In this document: piece after piece, positions 1 through 8,120 of the stretch
Position numbering within the stretch: position 1 is the stretch's first letter
Layout: every line of letters begins with the position of its first letter
NCBI RefSeq assembly: GCF_000967915.1
Contig: NC_022549.1
Span: forward strand, 372,001-436,000
Length of the DNA stretch: 64,000 bases
Direction of reading: 5' to 3'
Source: Paracholeplasma brassicae
Lineage (GTDB): Bacteria; Bacillota_I; Bacilli_A; Acholeplasmatales; UBA5453
Program-made: the position numbers and the translations under genes
The notes under the pieces: generated by a model
Database searches by the model: none
The model's input: the letters and a program-made list of their open reading frames with translations, nothing else
Told to the model about the DNA's origin: nothing

Positions 1-1475
1 AGTTCAGCAAAGAAGGTATCCACGCTAACTTCGAAATCACCCATTTTAGCAACTAATGACTTGCTTGATTTTTTAGCAAGTGCATAAGCATCACTGTTTT
101 GGTTTAAGTATAAGTGTAATAATGAATCATAAATGGTTACTTTTGCATCTTCTAAACGTTCAGAAGCTTTACTTGCAATGTAGGTTTGAGTTAATTTAGA
201 TTCAACAATCTTATCAAAGTATTCTTGAGCTGTTGCAGTTAAGTCTTTCTTAGTATCGTCAGTGTAGATGATTAATTTGTCATCTTCATCAACTAATTCT
301 TGTTGATCTTCATCGTGTGATTTTAACTTAAATGCTAGGTAGTAGTTGTTGCCATAGCTACGTGGAGCTGCGGTAAATCTAGTACCTGATTCTTCTGTAC
401 TTAATGTGCTATATACGTAAGATCTCAAGCTTGTATTTGAGAAATCAGCGTAAGCTTTAGTAAATGGTAAGTTATCTAAGTCAGCAATTGCGCCATCGAC
501 TGTTGTAACACCAGTTACTGCATCTTTGTAAGAATAAATATAGTTGTAAATGTCAATGAACATAGCTAAGACTTGGTCATTGTCTAATTGAACGTCTAGT
601 TCATCAGCAGGTCTTTGTGCAGTTACAGAAGTAACGACGCTATAACGGTCATAATATTTTTGATAATCAGACTCACTGATTGCACCTGTGTTTTCAATAC
701 CTAAGTCTGAAAGAACAGTTGCTGCATAACCTGTAACGACTTCATTTCTTGGATCTTGTAGAACAACCCAAGCATTACGGTATGCTTTTAAGTTGAAGTG
801 ACGTAGTGTTGCGTTTGCTTCGCTTTGGTTAACAAAACGAATTAGAACTAAGCTTAAGTCGAATTGGTTTTCAACGTTAGTTTCGTAATACTTTTGAATG
901 TCTTCTTCAATCTTAATGAAGTTGGTTGAATCTTCATCCACAACTTCTTTTGCTAATTCTTCTTTAGCATAAATCTTTTTAGCAACAGATAATGTGTAAT
1001 AATCAAGAACCGTTTGACTGTGGTCTGTGAAATTCACAATATCAATGTCTGCTGCAGTGATGGTTTTACCTACCATATAGAAAGTATCGATAAATGAGTC
1101 AACGTAAGTTTGCACTTGGTCTGCTTTCATTTCTTTTAGGGTATCGATATCGGTAGTTCCAGAGAAGATGCCACGGTTAGCCGCTTCAACTAGATCATCT
1201 TTATATGCTTCAGGTGTAGCTGCGATTTTTGCTAATTCATCTTTAAATAGTTGTCTTTCTAAGATTTCAACTAAGACTGAACTGCCATTTAAACGCATTT
1301 CTTCGTAAAGTTCTTTTTCAGTGATTTCGTATCCGGTACCACTTAAATAAACTTCGTCACTTACACTACCATAAGGTGTTGAAAGTGTCTTCTCACCGCA
1401 AGCGGCAAGCATTAGAGCACCGGATGTTAACATCACTAATGCAGCTAATTTTTTCATGAGATTCGCTTTATTCAT
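1..1475 (-). CDS. PrsA/SurA-like lipoprotein (C-terminus cut by window edge)
   Basis: Reading the minus strand from ATG at 1475, a strong GAGGAGTGG ribosome site precedes a lipoprotein signal peptide with lipobox LMLAAC about 25 residues in. The mature part begins with a segment (ITEKELYEEMRLNGSSVLVE) like the first helix of SurA/PrsA-type peptidyl-prolyl isomerase chaperones, and is helix-rich and acidic. A similar pattern (KMGDFEVSVDTFFAE) recurs at the point where the window cuts the gene, about 490 residues in. I infer an extracytoplasmic folding factor anchored to the membrane. I saw no clear parvulin domain in the visible part, so the family call is tentative; the lipoprotein call is firm. 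It is transcribed divergently from walJ. Confidence 0.6.
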   Translation of the reverse strand, partial: MNKANLMKKLAALVMLTSGALMLAACGEKTLSTPYGSVSDEVYLSGTGYEITEKELYEEMRLNGSSVLVEILERQLFKDELAKIAATPEAYKDDLVEAANRGIFSGTTDIDTLKEMKADQVQTYVDSFIDTFYMVGKTITAADIDIVNFTDHSQTVLDYYTLSVAKKIYAKEELAKEVVDEDSTNFIKIEEDIQKYYETNVENQFDLSLVLIRFVNQSEANATLRHFNLKAYRNAWVVLQDPRNEVVTGYAATVLSDLGIENTGAISESDYQKYYDRYSVVTSVTAQRPADELDVQLDNDQVLAMFIDIYNYIYSYKDAVTGVTTVDGAIADLDNLPFTKAYADFSNTSLRSYVYSTLSTEESGTRFTAAPRSYGNNYYLAFKLKSHDEDQQELVDEDDKLIIYTDDTKKDLTATAQEYFDKIVESKLTQTYIASKASERLEDAKVTIYDSLLHLYLNQNSDAYALAKKSSKSLVAKMGDFEVSVDTFFAE

Positions 1476-1513
1476 AATTTCCACTCCTCGAATTTTTAAT
1501 CACAAGCAAATAT

Positions 1514-1543
1514 AATATAACACACATAACAAGGCCATTGCAA
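1514..1543 (-). promoter_or_regulatory. Possible promoter of the divergent lipoprotein gene
   Basis: On the minus strand TTGCAA (1538-1543) is followed after 18 bases by TATATT (1514-1519), about 40 bases before the ATG at 1475. Spacing is acceptable; the match was made by eye. Confidence 0.35.
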
Positions 1544-1617
1544 CGATTTTTAAAACGTTTCCATAATATCACACAATAAAGTTAATATATATATTAATAC
1601 CAGAAGGTATAAACTCG

Positions 1618-1626
1618 TGTTAAAAT
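1618..1626 (+). promoter_or_regulatory. Extended -10 promoter of walJ
   Basis: TGTTAAAAT is an extended -10 element without an obvious -35. Transcription would start near 1633, leaving a very short leader in which the Shine-Dalgarno sequence AGGTGAT sits at the extreme 5' end. Confidence 0.45.
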
Positions 1627-1642
1627 AGAGTAGGTGATTAAT

Positions 1643-2425
1643 TTGAAGTTTTATAACATGGCAAGTGGCTCCAAAGGAAATGCCACTTATATTGAACATA
1701 ACCAAACAAAAATACTCATAGATGCGGGTATTTCTTTTAAGCGTATGAAAGAAGCAATGCAGGACGCTGGATTTGATATTTATCAAGTGACGCATGTGTT
1801 TATAACACACGAACACGTTGATCACATCAAAGGCATGGATACCTTATACAAAAACATCAATGCACCAATTTATACGAGCGCTGGAACAGCAAAGGCGATG
1901 TCATATTATCAATCGACTGTCTATCAAACGAAAATTAGGATTGTAGAGCCATTAGAAGAGTTTTATTTAGATGACTTGACGATTATTCCGTTTCCGTTGT
2001 CACACGATGCGAGAGACCCGATTGGGTTTATTTTAAAGACAGAAGATAAAAAGATAGCTTACATTACAGACACAGGCTACATAAGAGAAGGGTTGATTCC
2101 ACTTTTATCAAACGCAGATCTCTATTATATGGAAGCAAACCACGATCCTTATTTATTAAAGAATTCGCCAAGACCGTTTCATACAATCAAACGTATTTTA
2201 ACTGAAAAAGGTCATTTGTCGAATGAGGATTCCGCCTATTACTTTTCACAAATGATGGGCACTCAAACAAAAACACTTATCATGGCGCATATTTCTGATG
2301 AATGCAATACCAATGACATCATCAAAAGAACGTATGAAGATGTTTTAATTGCTCATCAAAAAGATCTAGACACGTTAGAGGTTCACTATGCCTCACAAGT
2401 ACCACTCAAGGTGATTGAATTATGA
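1643..2425 (+). CDS. walJ: WalJ/YycJ-type metallo-beta-lactamase-fold hydrolase
   Basis: The protein opens with KFYNMASGSKGNATYI, the signature start of the WalJ/YycJ family, followed by the metal-binding THEHVDH motif (about residue 55) and later DTG and SHD metal-site segments. The family consists of two-metal MBL-fold enzymes, thought to act on DNA or RNA ends. It is known in Bacillus from the walRK neighbourhood, where it lies near rlmH as it does here. I prefer the TTG at 1643, six bases after AGGTGAT; a GTG at 1634 is in frame but overlaps the ribosome site. The stop overlaps the rlmH start by ATGA, so the two are translationally coupled. Confidence 0.88.
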   Translation: MKFYNMASGSKGNATYIEHNQTKILIDAGISFKRMKEAMQDAGFDIYQVTHVFITHEHVDHIKGMDTLYKNINAPIYTSAGTAKAMSYYQSTVYQTKIRIVEPLEEFYLDDLTIIPFPLSHDARDPIGFILKTEDKKIAYITDTGYIREGLIPLLSNADLYYMEANHDPYLLKNSPRPFHTIKRILTEKGHLSNEDSAYYFSQMMGTQTKTLIMAHISDECNTNDIIKRTYEDVLIAHQKDLDTLEVHYASQVPLKVIEL

Positions 2426-2868
2426 AAATAACGATTATCGCGGTTGGAAAGATAAAAAAAAGATACTTAGTTGATGCGATGCAAGACTACATTAAACAAA
2501 TGCCTGTTGCCTTTGAAATCATTGAGGTTGATGATGAAAAGGAACCTTCGGGGATGGAAAAAGAAGAACAACGAATTCTTTCGAAAATAAAGGATTCGGA
2601 CTACGTGATAGGGTTAGCAATCAAAGGAAAAATGCTTTCAAGTGAAGAATTTTCTTCCAAAATCGATGAAATTTCGACTTATACTAGTAAGGACCTAGCT
2701 TTTATTATCGGTGGGTCTTACGGTTTTACACAAAAAATATATGAAAAATGTGATTATTTGTTATCTTTTTCAAAGATGACTTTACCGCATCAATTGATGC
2801 GGTTGGTCCTTGTTGAACAAATCTACAGGGCATTTCAAATTAAACGAAATCACCCATATCATAAATAG
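2422..2868 (+). CDS. rlmH: 23S rRNA pseudouridine-1915 N3-methyltransferase RlmH
   Basis: This 148-residue SPOUT methyltransferase methylates pseudouridine 1915 in helix 69 of 23S rRNA using S-adenosylmethionine. The sequence shows the SAM-binding stretch FIIGGSYGF (around residues 91-99) and the family's diagnostic C-terminus LVEQIYRAFQIKRNHPYHK. Length is slightly below the usual 155-160, with no missing motif. Its start overlaps the walJ stop by four bases, so the pair is co-translated; a HAD phosphatase follows after 8 bases. Confidence 0.95.
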   Translation: MKITIIAVGKIKKRYLVDAMQDYIKQMPVAFEIIEVDDEKEPSGMEKEEQRILSKIKDSDYVIGLAIKGKMLSSEEFSSKIDEISTYTSKDLAFIIGGSYGFTQKIYEKCDYLLSFSKMTLPHQLMRLVLVEQIYRAFQIKRNHPYHK

Positions 2869-2876
2869 GAGATTGT

Positions 2877-3509
2877 ATGAAAAAATATGTCATTTGGGAT
2901 TTTAACGGGACTGTTTTAGACGATCTAAAACTATCGGTTGATTTATTGAATTTGATGTTAAAAAGACAAAACAAAAAACAATTAACGGTTGAACAGTACT
3001 TAGATGTATTTGGATTTCCAATCAAAACATACTATGAAAAAGCAGGCATTAGCTTTGAAAAAGAATCGTTTGACGAGATGGCTAATTTCTTCATTAGCCA
3101 ATACCAACCCGAAAGTTTGAATCAGTCATTAAACAAAGGAGTTAAAAAAACCTTAGAGAGATTAAAACAATTGGGTGTAAAAAACATCTTACTTTCAGCT
3201 TCTGAACAAAACAACTTAGAAGAACAGATTAAACATTTTAAGTTGGATCACTTATTTGAAGCGGTATTAGGAACAGATAATATTAAAGCTCATGGGAAAG
3301 TCTATAAAGGTATTGATTATTTAAAAACACACCAAATTAATCCTAAAGATTGTCTATATATTGGGGATACGACACACGATTATGAAGTCGCTCAAGCCTT
3401 AGGCGTTGAGGTTCTATTGTATACAGGTGGTCACCAAAGCGAAAGAGTTTTGAATCAAACCGGTGCTAGATTAGTGACCGGCATTAGTGATATAATAAAG
3501 TATATCTAA
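2877..3509 (+). CDS. HAD-family phosphatase (phosphoglycolate phosphatase-like)
   Basis: A 210-residue HAD-superfamily hydrolase. The N-terminal loop reads WDFNGTVLDD, giving the nucleophile Asp, but Asn stands where most phosphatases have the second (acid/base) Asp. This DFNGT variant is, to my knowledge, shared by a whole subgroup of Bacillota proteins. Motif II is LLSAS, a Lys (KVYKG) fits motif III, and motif IV is YIGDTTHDYEVA. A helical cap of about 70 residues follows motif I. Substrate unknown; phosphoglycolate phosphatase-like is a family-level label only. It probably shares a transcript with rlmH. Confidence 0.8.
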   Translation: MKKYVIWDFNGTVLDDLKLSVDLLNLMLKRQNKKQLTVEQYLDVFGFPIKTYYEKAGISFEKESFDEMANFFISQYQPESLNQSLNKGVKKTLERLKQLGVKNILLSASEQNNLEEQIKHFKLDHLFEAVLGTDNIKAHGKVYKGIDYLKTHQINPKDCLYIGDTTHDYEVAQALGVEVLLYTGGHQSERVLNQTGARLVTGISDIIKYI

Positions 3510-3527
3510 TAGAAGGAAGGTTATTTT

Positions 3528-4010
3528 GTGAAAAAATGGTTAGAAGGATTTAAAAAATTCATTAATCGTGGCAACATCCTAGATTTGGCGATTGGGGTTG
3601 TCATTGGGGGTGCGTTTGGGAAAATTGTTAATTCAATGGTTAACGACATCATCTTCCCTTTACTAGCTGCTGTATTAGGTGAAGCAGAATTTACTGACTT
3701 ATCATGGAAGATTTTTTTAAGAAGTGAACTAGATCCAACCACCAATCAAATGGTTGATATATTTTCAACCGTTCGATATGGCAACACAATTCAATTAATC
3801 GTGGAATTCTTAATTATTGCACTTGTGATTTATACGATTGTTATTCGTATCATTAAGGGTGAAGCTAAAAGACAACGCGAACTTGAAAGACAACAACGTG
3901 AAGCTGAACTTCAAAAACAAACAGAGGCACCAGTGGTTGTTGAAAAAGTCATCCCTGAGGACATTAAGCTTTTAATGGAAATCAGAGATTTACTAAAAAA
4001 AGAATCATAA
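3528..4010 (+). CDS. mscL: Large-conductance mechanosensitive channel MscL
   Basis: The pore-lining segment RGNILDLAIGVVIGGAFGKI, the following VNDIIFPLL and a second membrane helix (about residues 85-110) are diagnostic of MscL, which opens under membrane tension to release solutes during hypo-osmotic shock. At 160 residues it is longer than the usual 130-140; the extra length is in the periplasmic loop and in a charged C-terminal region rich in Arg, Gln and Glu that should form the cytoplasmic helical bundle. It starts at GTG, after AAGGAAGG. A hairpin terminator follows. Confidence 0.95.
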   Translation: MKKWLEGFKKFINRGNILDLAIGVVIGGAFGKIVNSMVNDIIFPLLAAVLGEAEFTDLSWKIFLRSELDPTTNQMVDIFSTVRYGNTIQLIVEFLIIALVIYTIVIRIIKGEAKRQRELERQQREAELQKQTEAPVVVEKVIPEDIKLLMEIRDLLKKES

Positions 4011-4022
4011 GATAGACAAATG

Positions 4023-4087
4023 CCCCTAAAGACGGACCATGCAAATCATTTTCTTTTGTGTGGGGTTCTATTTTAGGGGATTTTTTT
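4023..4087 (+). terminator. Rho-independent terminator after mscL
   Basis: CCCCTAAA (4023-4030) pairs with TTTAGGGG (4072-4079), followed by a run of seven T. The loop is unusually long (41 bases), so the terminator may hold further structure. Confidence 0.6.
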
Positions 4088-4106
4088 ATCGATTTAAGAC
4101 GATGTT

Positions 4107-4115
4107 TGATATAAT
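4107..4115 (+). promoter_or_regulatory. Extended -10 promoter of the 4142 gene
   Basis: TGATATAAT is an extended -10 element; transcription would start about 20 bases before the ATG at 4142. No good -35 is seen. Confidence 0.5.
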
Positions 4116-4141
4116 TAACTTAGTAGAATTGAGGTAGACGT

Positions 4142-5050
4142 ATGTATCAATTAGAAGACATAAAGAATAAGATATACAATCAAGGTAGAGATTTAGAAGT
4201 GGCACTTTTCAATCACTATTTTTTAGAGGATGACAGAGAAATGGTTTCCTATGCATTGTCCATTTATCAAAACGAAGATGGTGGGTTTGGTCATGGACTA
4301 GAGCCTGATAATACCAATCCCGATTCAAGCAGTTTTCAAACGTCATATGCGTTAGAGTTACTTGTGAATATAGGCTATAAATCAACTACGTTAGACGAGT
4401 TTACTAAAGAGATGGTAGACAGTGCCGTCCATTTTTTAAAAACGCAATTAACAGACGATTTATGGTTGGCTACCATCCCATCAAACAACGAGGCAAGTTG
4501 TGCGATATGGTGGAAACATCAACAAGGCGTCAATTCGTTTTTAGAAAACCCAACCGTTTCAATCGTTGGGACTTTATTACAATTATTAGATGAGACCGAT
4601 GATTTTTATCAAACCCTAGTAAAGCTTCAAACGAAATATTATCACCATTTTTTATCAACAAAGGTAGAGGATAAACATTTACTTGCTTGTTATATCCATT
4701 TTTATCAAGGGCTTAAAGTAACGAACCGATTTGACTTGGAGCCATTTTATAAGAAGTTATCAAATGAGATTAAAGAATCGATTGATGGTGTGGACCTGTG
4801 GAATGAAGGTTATGTCACAACACCATTTAGTTACCCACTCTATGAAGAGACTTACGGAATTGATGTTAAGCTAATTCAACAAAACCTTGATTTTTTAGAG
4901 AAGACCTACGTTCATAATCATTGGAACATCAATTTCACATGGATGAATGAAGATGAAGGATTTGACGTTCAGGCAATCAAATGGCAAGCAATTATTACCA
5001 TTCATAATTTAAGATTAATTAAAAAATATCAAGAAGCTGTTGTCTTTTAA
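4142..5050 (+). CDS. Uncharacterised alpha/alpha-toroid (prenyltransferase-like) protein
   Basis: A 302-residue soluble protein without signal peptide. Near residue 45 it carries YQNEDGGFGHGLEPDN, followed by TSYALELL. The QNEDGGFG pattern resembles the QW-type repeat of squalene-hopene cyclases and protein prenyltransferases, which fold as alpha/alpha toroids. The full set of repeats and the DXDD catalytic motif are not visible, so I do not assign an enzymatic activity. It is monocistronic, with its own promoter and a terminator at 5141. Certain as a gene, unknown in function. Confidence 0.7.
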   Translation: MYQLEDIKNKIYNQGRDLEVALFNHYFLEDDREMVSYALSIYQNEDGGFGHGLEPDNTNPDSSSFQTSYALELLVNIGYKSTTLDEFTKEMVDSAVHFLKTQLTDDLWLATIPSNNEASCAIWWKHQQGVNSFLENPTVSIVGTLLQLLDETDDFYQTLVKLQTKYYHHFLSTKVEDKHLLACYIHFYQGLKVTNRFDLEPFYKKLSNEIKESIDGVDLWNEGYVTTPFSYPLYEETYGIDVKLIQQNLDFLEKTYVHNHWNINFTWMNEDEGFDVQAIKWQAIITIHNLRLIKKYQEAVVF

Positions 5051-5140
5051 AGTTTCTTGTGTTACTATTTTAAAAAAGAAGGCTTGTTAATATGTTATTT
5101 ACATTGGTTGGTTTTTCCTATTTTTATTATTACTTTAAAT

Positions 5141-5165
5141 AAAAGGAATGTGTGCATTCCTTTTT
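5141..5165 (+). terminator. Intrinsic terminator 1 upstream of the aro operon
   Basis: AAAAGGAATG, a TGTG loop, then CATTCCTTTTT. This perfect stem with a T-run terminates the 4142 gene or belongs to the aro leader. Confidence 0.65.
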
Positions 5166-5182
5166 CAGGTTTTGATAAAAAA

Positions 5183-5242
5183 AGGAAATGTACTAAACGG
5201 TAAAGCTTCTTATCCTTAGGACATTCCTAAGGATATTTTTTT
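5183..5242 (+). promoter_or_regulatory. Possible attenuator in the aro operon leader
   Basis: ATCCTTAGG (5212-5220) and CCTAAGGAT (5226-5234) form a perfect 9-bp stem with an ACATT loop followed by ATTTTTTT, an intrinsic terminator only about 20 bases before the DAHP synthase gene. AGGAAATGT (5183-5191) can pair, with one bulge, with ACATTCCT (5221-5228), which would break the terminator. This gives two mutually exclusive folds. No T-box sequence or obvious leader peptide was seen. The AGGAGG ribosome site (5249-5254) lies just downstream. Confidence 0.45.
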
Positions 5243-5263
5243 ATATCTAGGAGGATATTTGAT

Positions 5264-6286
5264 ATGATCGTAACCATGCAACAAAACGCAACGAAACAAA
5301 ATTTTGAGAAAATCACCACTTATTTAATGAATAAGGGCTATGGAATTAAAGACAGTTCAAGCGAAAACTTGATGGTTTTTGGTGTGATTGGAGACACAAA
5401 GAGCTTAAATCCGAATGATTTAGAAGCTTTTGAGGGTGTTAAGAATGTCACAAGAGTATCAACACCATACAAGCTAGCCAGTCGCTCATTCAAAAAAACA
5501 GACACCATTATCACACTAGCTAACGGCACAGTCATTGGCGCTGATCAGTTTGTCGTAATGGCTGGACCTTGCTCGGTCGAATCATACGAGAACACCTTAG
5601 AGATTGCAAAAAGCGCAAGCAAGAGTGGGGCAACAATTCTAAGAGGTGGTGCTTATAAACCTCGTACCTCACCATACGCGTTTCAAGGTATGGGAATAGA
5701 TGGATTGAAGATTTTAAGAGAAGTCGCAGACAAGTTCAATATGGCGGTTGTTTCTGAAATCATGAGTGAAGATTTAATTGAAGCATTTGAACCCTACGTG
5801 GATATCTATCAAATCGGTACAAGAAACATGCAAAACTATAACTTGTTAAAACAACTAGGTGCAAGAACACAAAAACCTATTTTATTAAAACGCGGCATGT
5901 CTGCAACCATTGAAGAATGGTTAATGAGTGCTGAATACATCATGGCCTCAGGTAATGAAAACGTCATTTTGTGTGAAAGAGGTATTCGTACGTTTGAAAA
6001 ATACACAAGAAACACATTAGATATTTCAGCGGTTTTAGCAATCAAAGAATTGTCACATTTACCAATTGTGATTGACCCATCACATGCGGCAGGGAAATAT
6101 TCAATGATTGAACGTTTATCGATGGCAAGTCAAGCGGTCGGTGCGGATGGGATTATTGTCGAGATACACCCAGATCCTGAGCACGCATTAAGTGATGGGG
6201 CACAATCGCTAAAATTAGAAAAATTTGATTCGATGATGGGTAAACTAAAAGAGTTATCTAGCGTCTTAGATAAAAAAGTAAAATGA
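5264..6286 (+). CDS. aroF: DAHP synthase, type I-beta, with N-terminal regulatory domain
   Basis: This enzyme condenses phosphoenolpyruvate and erythrose-4-phosphate, the first step of the shikimate pathway. The catalytic barrel begins near residue 90 and shows VVMAGPCSVES, LRGGAYKPRTSPYAFQG, LLKRGMSATIEEW and VIDPSHAAGK, all typical of the AroG/AroA(G) type I-beta class. The first ~75 residues form a ferredoxin-like (ACT-related) domain; in Thermotoga this confers feedback inhibition by tyrosine or phenylalanine, so I infer the same here. First gene of a seven-gene operon; an AGGAGG site sits 9 bases before the ATG. The symbol aroF is conventional; aroG or aroA are used in other species. Confidence 0.93.
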   Translation: MIVTMQQNATKQNFEKITTYLMNKGYGIKDSSSENLMVFGVIGDTKSLNPNDLEAFEGVKNVTRVSTPYKLASRSFKKTDTIITLANGTVIGADQFVVMAGPCSVESYENTLEIAKSASKSGATILRGGAYKPRTSPYAFQGMGIDGLKILREVADKFNMAVVSEIMSEDLIEAFEPYVDIYQIGTRNMQNYNLLKQLGARTQKPILLKRGMSATIEEWLMSAEYIMASGNENVILCERGIRTFEKYTRNTLDISAVLAIKELSHLPIVIDPSHAAGKYSMIERLSMASQAVGADGIIVEIHPDPEHALSDGAQSLKLEKFDSMMGKLKELSSVLDKKVK

Positions 6287-7092
6287 AAATCTTCGTTGTC
6301 GGACTTGGTTTGATTGGTGCGTCTTTTGCACAAGGGTTATCAAACAAACATGACGTCTATGGCTTTGATTTAGTCAGTAATCAAAAAGCATTAGAAAAAG
6401 GCTATATTAAGGGTAATGATTTAAATGAGATTACCACATCGGATGTCGTTATCTTATCACTATACCCAAAAGACAATGTTTTGTTTTTAAAACAACACAT
6501 CCAATTATTCACAAACAAACAGTTAATTATGGACGTGGCAGGGACAAAAGTCGAAATGATTGATCAAATTGAATCGCTTTTACCTGCTGGGTATCGCTAT
6601 GTCTCTGCTCACCCAATGGCAGGAAAAGAAAAAAAAGGCATCGATTATGCGGATTGGAAACTCTTTAATAACGCGAATTTCATCATTTGTGAGACGAATT
6701 TCTCATCAAAAAATGACGTTTCGATCGTTAGAGAACTTGCCTTTGAACTAGGGTTTAAGAAGGTATCTGAACTGGATAGATACGCACACGATCGATTAAT
6801 CGGATTTACAAGTCAGTTGCCACACGCGCTTGCGGTTGCCTTAGTTAATAGTGACATTTACCAAGATACCTCTCGTTTTACAGGGGATTCTTATAGAGAT
6901 CTAACGAGAATTGCGATGATCAACGAACACCTTTGGCAAGAACTATTTTTCGAGAATATAAAAGTACTAGTTGAAGAAATCAATCGCTTTGAAAGTGAAC
7001 TTGATAAATTGAAACAAGCACTAATTAGTGAAGATAAAGAAATGTTAATTGAATTATTTATCGCATCGACCAAAAAAAGGAGTGGGTTTTAA
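6283..7092 (+). CDS. tyrA: Prephenate dehydrogenase (tyrosine branch)
   Basis: A 269-residue NAD(P)-dependent dehydrogenase converting prephenate to 4-hydroxyphenylpyruvate. It has the Rossmann motif VVGLGLIGAS at the N-terminus, the AHPMAGKEKKG segment (around residue 105) that binds prephenate, and the FTSQLPHALAVAL helix of the dimer domain. No ACT domain is appended, so feedback control probably lies on the DAHP synthase. The start overlaps the upstream stop by ATGA and the next gene begins at its last base. Confidence 0.92.
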   Translation: MKIFVVGLGLIGASFAQGLSNKHDVYGFDLVSNQKALEKGYIKGNDLNEITTSDVVILSLYPKDNVLFLKQHIQLFTNKQLIMDVAGTKVEMIDQIESLLPAGYRYVSAHPMAGKEKKGIDYADWKLFNNANFIICETNFSSKNDVSIVRELAFELGFKKVSELDRYAHDRLIGFTSQLPHALAVALVNSDIYQDTSRFTGDSYRDLTRIAMINEHLWQELFFENIKVLVEEINRFESELDKLKQALISEDKEMLIELFIASTKKRSGF

Positions 7093-8120
7093 TGATTTTA
7101 TCAATGCCTTTAGCAACGAATCCATACGACATTCACATTGGAAAAAATCTCATGGCACAACTAAAGATGCTCATTAAAAAAGTGTATGAGGGTAGTAAAA
7201 TCTATGTGATTACTGACCAAACGGTCTTTAACTATCACCAAGAATATCTACTAAAACGACTCGTTGATTTTGAGGTCGAAGTCGTTGTGGTTGCCCCAGG
7301 TGAAACCTCAAAATCATTTGAAGTGTTTGAACAAGTTGTCGATGAATTAATCGAAAAAGGAATCAAAAGAGGTCACTTGATTTTGGCTTTTGGCGGTGGG
7401 GTGATTGGCGATTTAGCCGGTTTTGTTTCTGCTACGTTATACCGCGGGATTGACTACATTCAAATCCCAACCTCACTACTAGCGATGGTTGATGCATCAA
7501 TCGGTGGAAAAACAGGCATCAACACGAATAAAGGGAAAAACTTAGTTGGTTCGTTTTATCAACCAAAGATGGTGATTATTGATACGTTATTACTCCGTAC
7601 GTTAGATAAAATAGAGTATCAAAACGGCATGGCTGAAGTGATTAAATCGGCATTCATTGGTGATGCAAGTTTAGCAAATCAGCTCTTAGTATCACCAGTG
7701 TCAGAAGATGAAATGATTAAACGAACAATCGAAGTTAAACGTCGTTATGTACTGCTTGATGAGTTTGATCGAAAAGAACGAATGTACCTTAATTTTGGCC
7801 ACACGTTTGGCCATGCGATCGAACGAAAATCAAACTACCACATTAAACATGGATTTGCGGTTGCTGTTGGTATGGTTATCGCGTGTGACGTCGGAATTAA
7901 ACTTGGTATCACCTCGCAAGAAACTAAAGAAAAACTAGTAGCATTATTAAAGAAGTATGGGTTGGATAAGACGGTTGTCAACCCGAATAATTACATCAAC
8001 GAGGTATTTTTTGATAAGAAAAACATCAATGATATTCTTAACATGATCTTTATTACTGATATCGGGTGTCCGATGATTTCTCAGATTAAGAAGGAGGATT
8101 TTAATGGATGCTTTAATTAA
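7092..8120 (+). CDS. aroB: 3-dehydroquinate synthase
   Basis: Second shikimate pathway step: NAD- and metal-dependent cyclisation of DAHP to 3-dehydroquinate. The protein has the NAD-binding LAFGGGVIGDLAGF, the substrate loop SIGGKTGIN and the metal site NFGHTFGHAIE (about residues 232-242). Length 342 is typical. Its end overlaps aroA by 17 bases, and the AAGGAGG ribosome site for aroA lies inside aroB. Confidence 0.96.
   Translation: MILSMPLATNPYDIHIGKNLMAQLKMLIKKVYEGSKIYVITDQTVFNYHQEYLLKRLVDFEVEVVVVAPGETSKSFEVFEQVVDELIEKGIKRGHLILAFGGGVIGDLAGFVSATLYRGIDYIQIPTSLLAMVDASIGGKTGINTNKGKNLVGSFYQPKMVIIDTLLLRTLDKIEYQNGMAEVIKSAFIGDASLANQLLVSPVSEDEMIKRTIEVKRRYVLLDEFDRKERMYLNFGHTFGHAIERKSNYHIKHGFAVAVGMVIACDVGIKLGITSQETKEKLVALLKKYGLDKTVVNPNNYINEVFFDKKNINDILNMIFITDIGCPMISQIKKEDFNGCFN

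Noticed and set aside
4023-4087. Structured leader or riboswitch between mscL and the next gene
   Set aside because: The long loop hinted at structure, but the extended -10 of the next gene lies downstream of it and the T-run marks an ordinary terminator.
5166-5263. T-box leader for the aro operon
   Set aside because: No T-box sequence (TGGNACCGCG-like) or specifier stem was found; only the terminator/antiterminator pairing remains.
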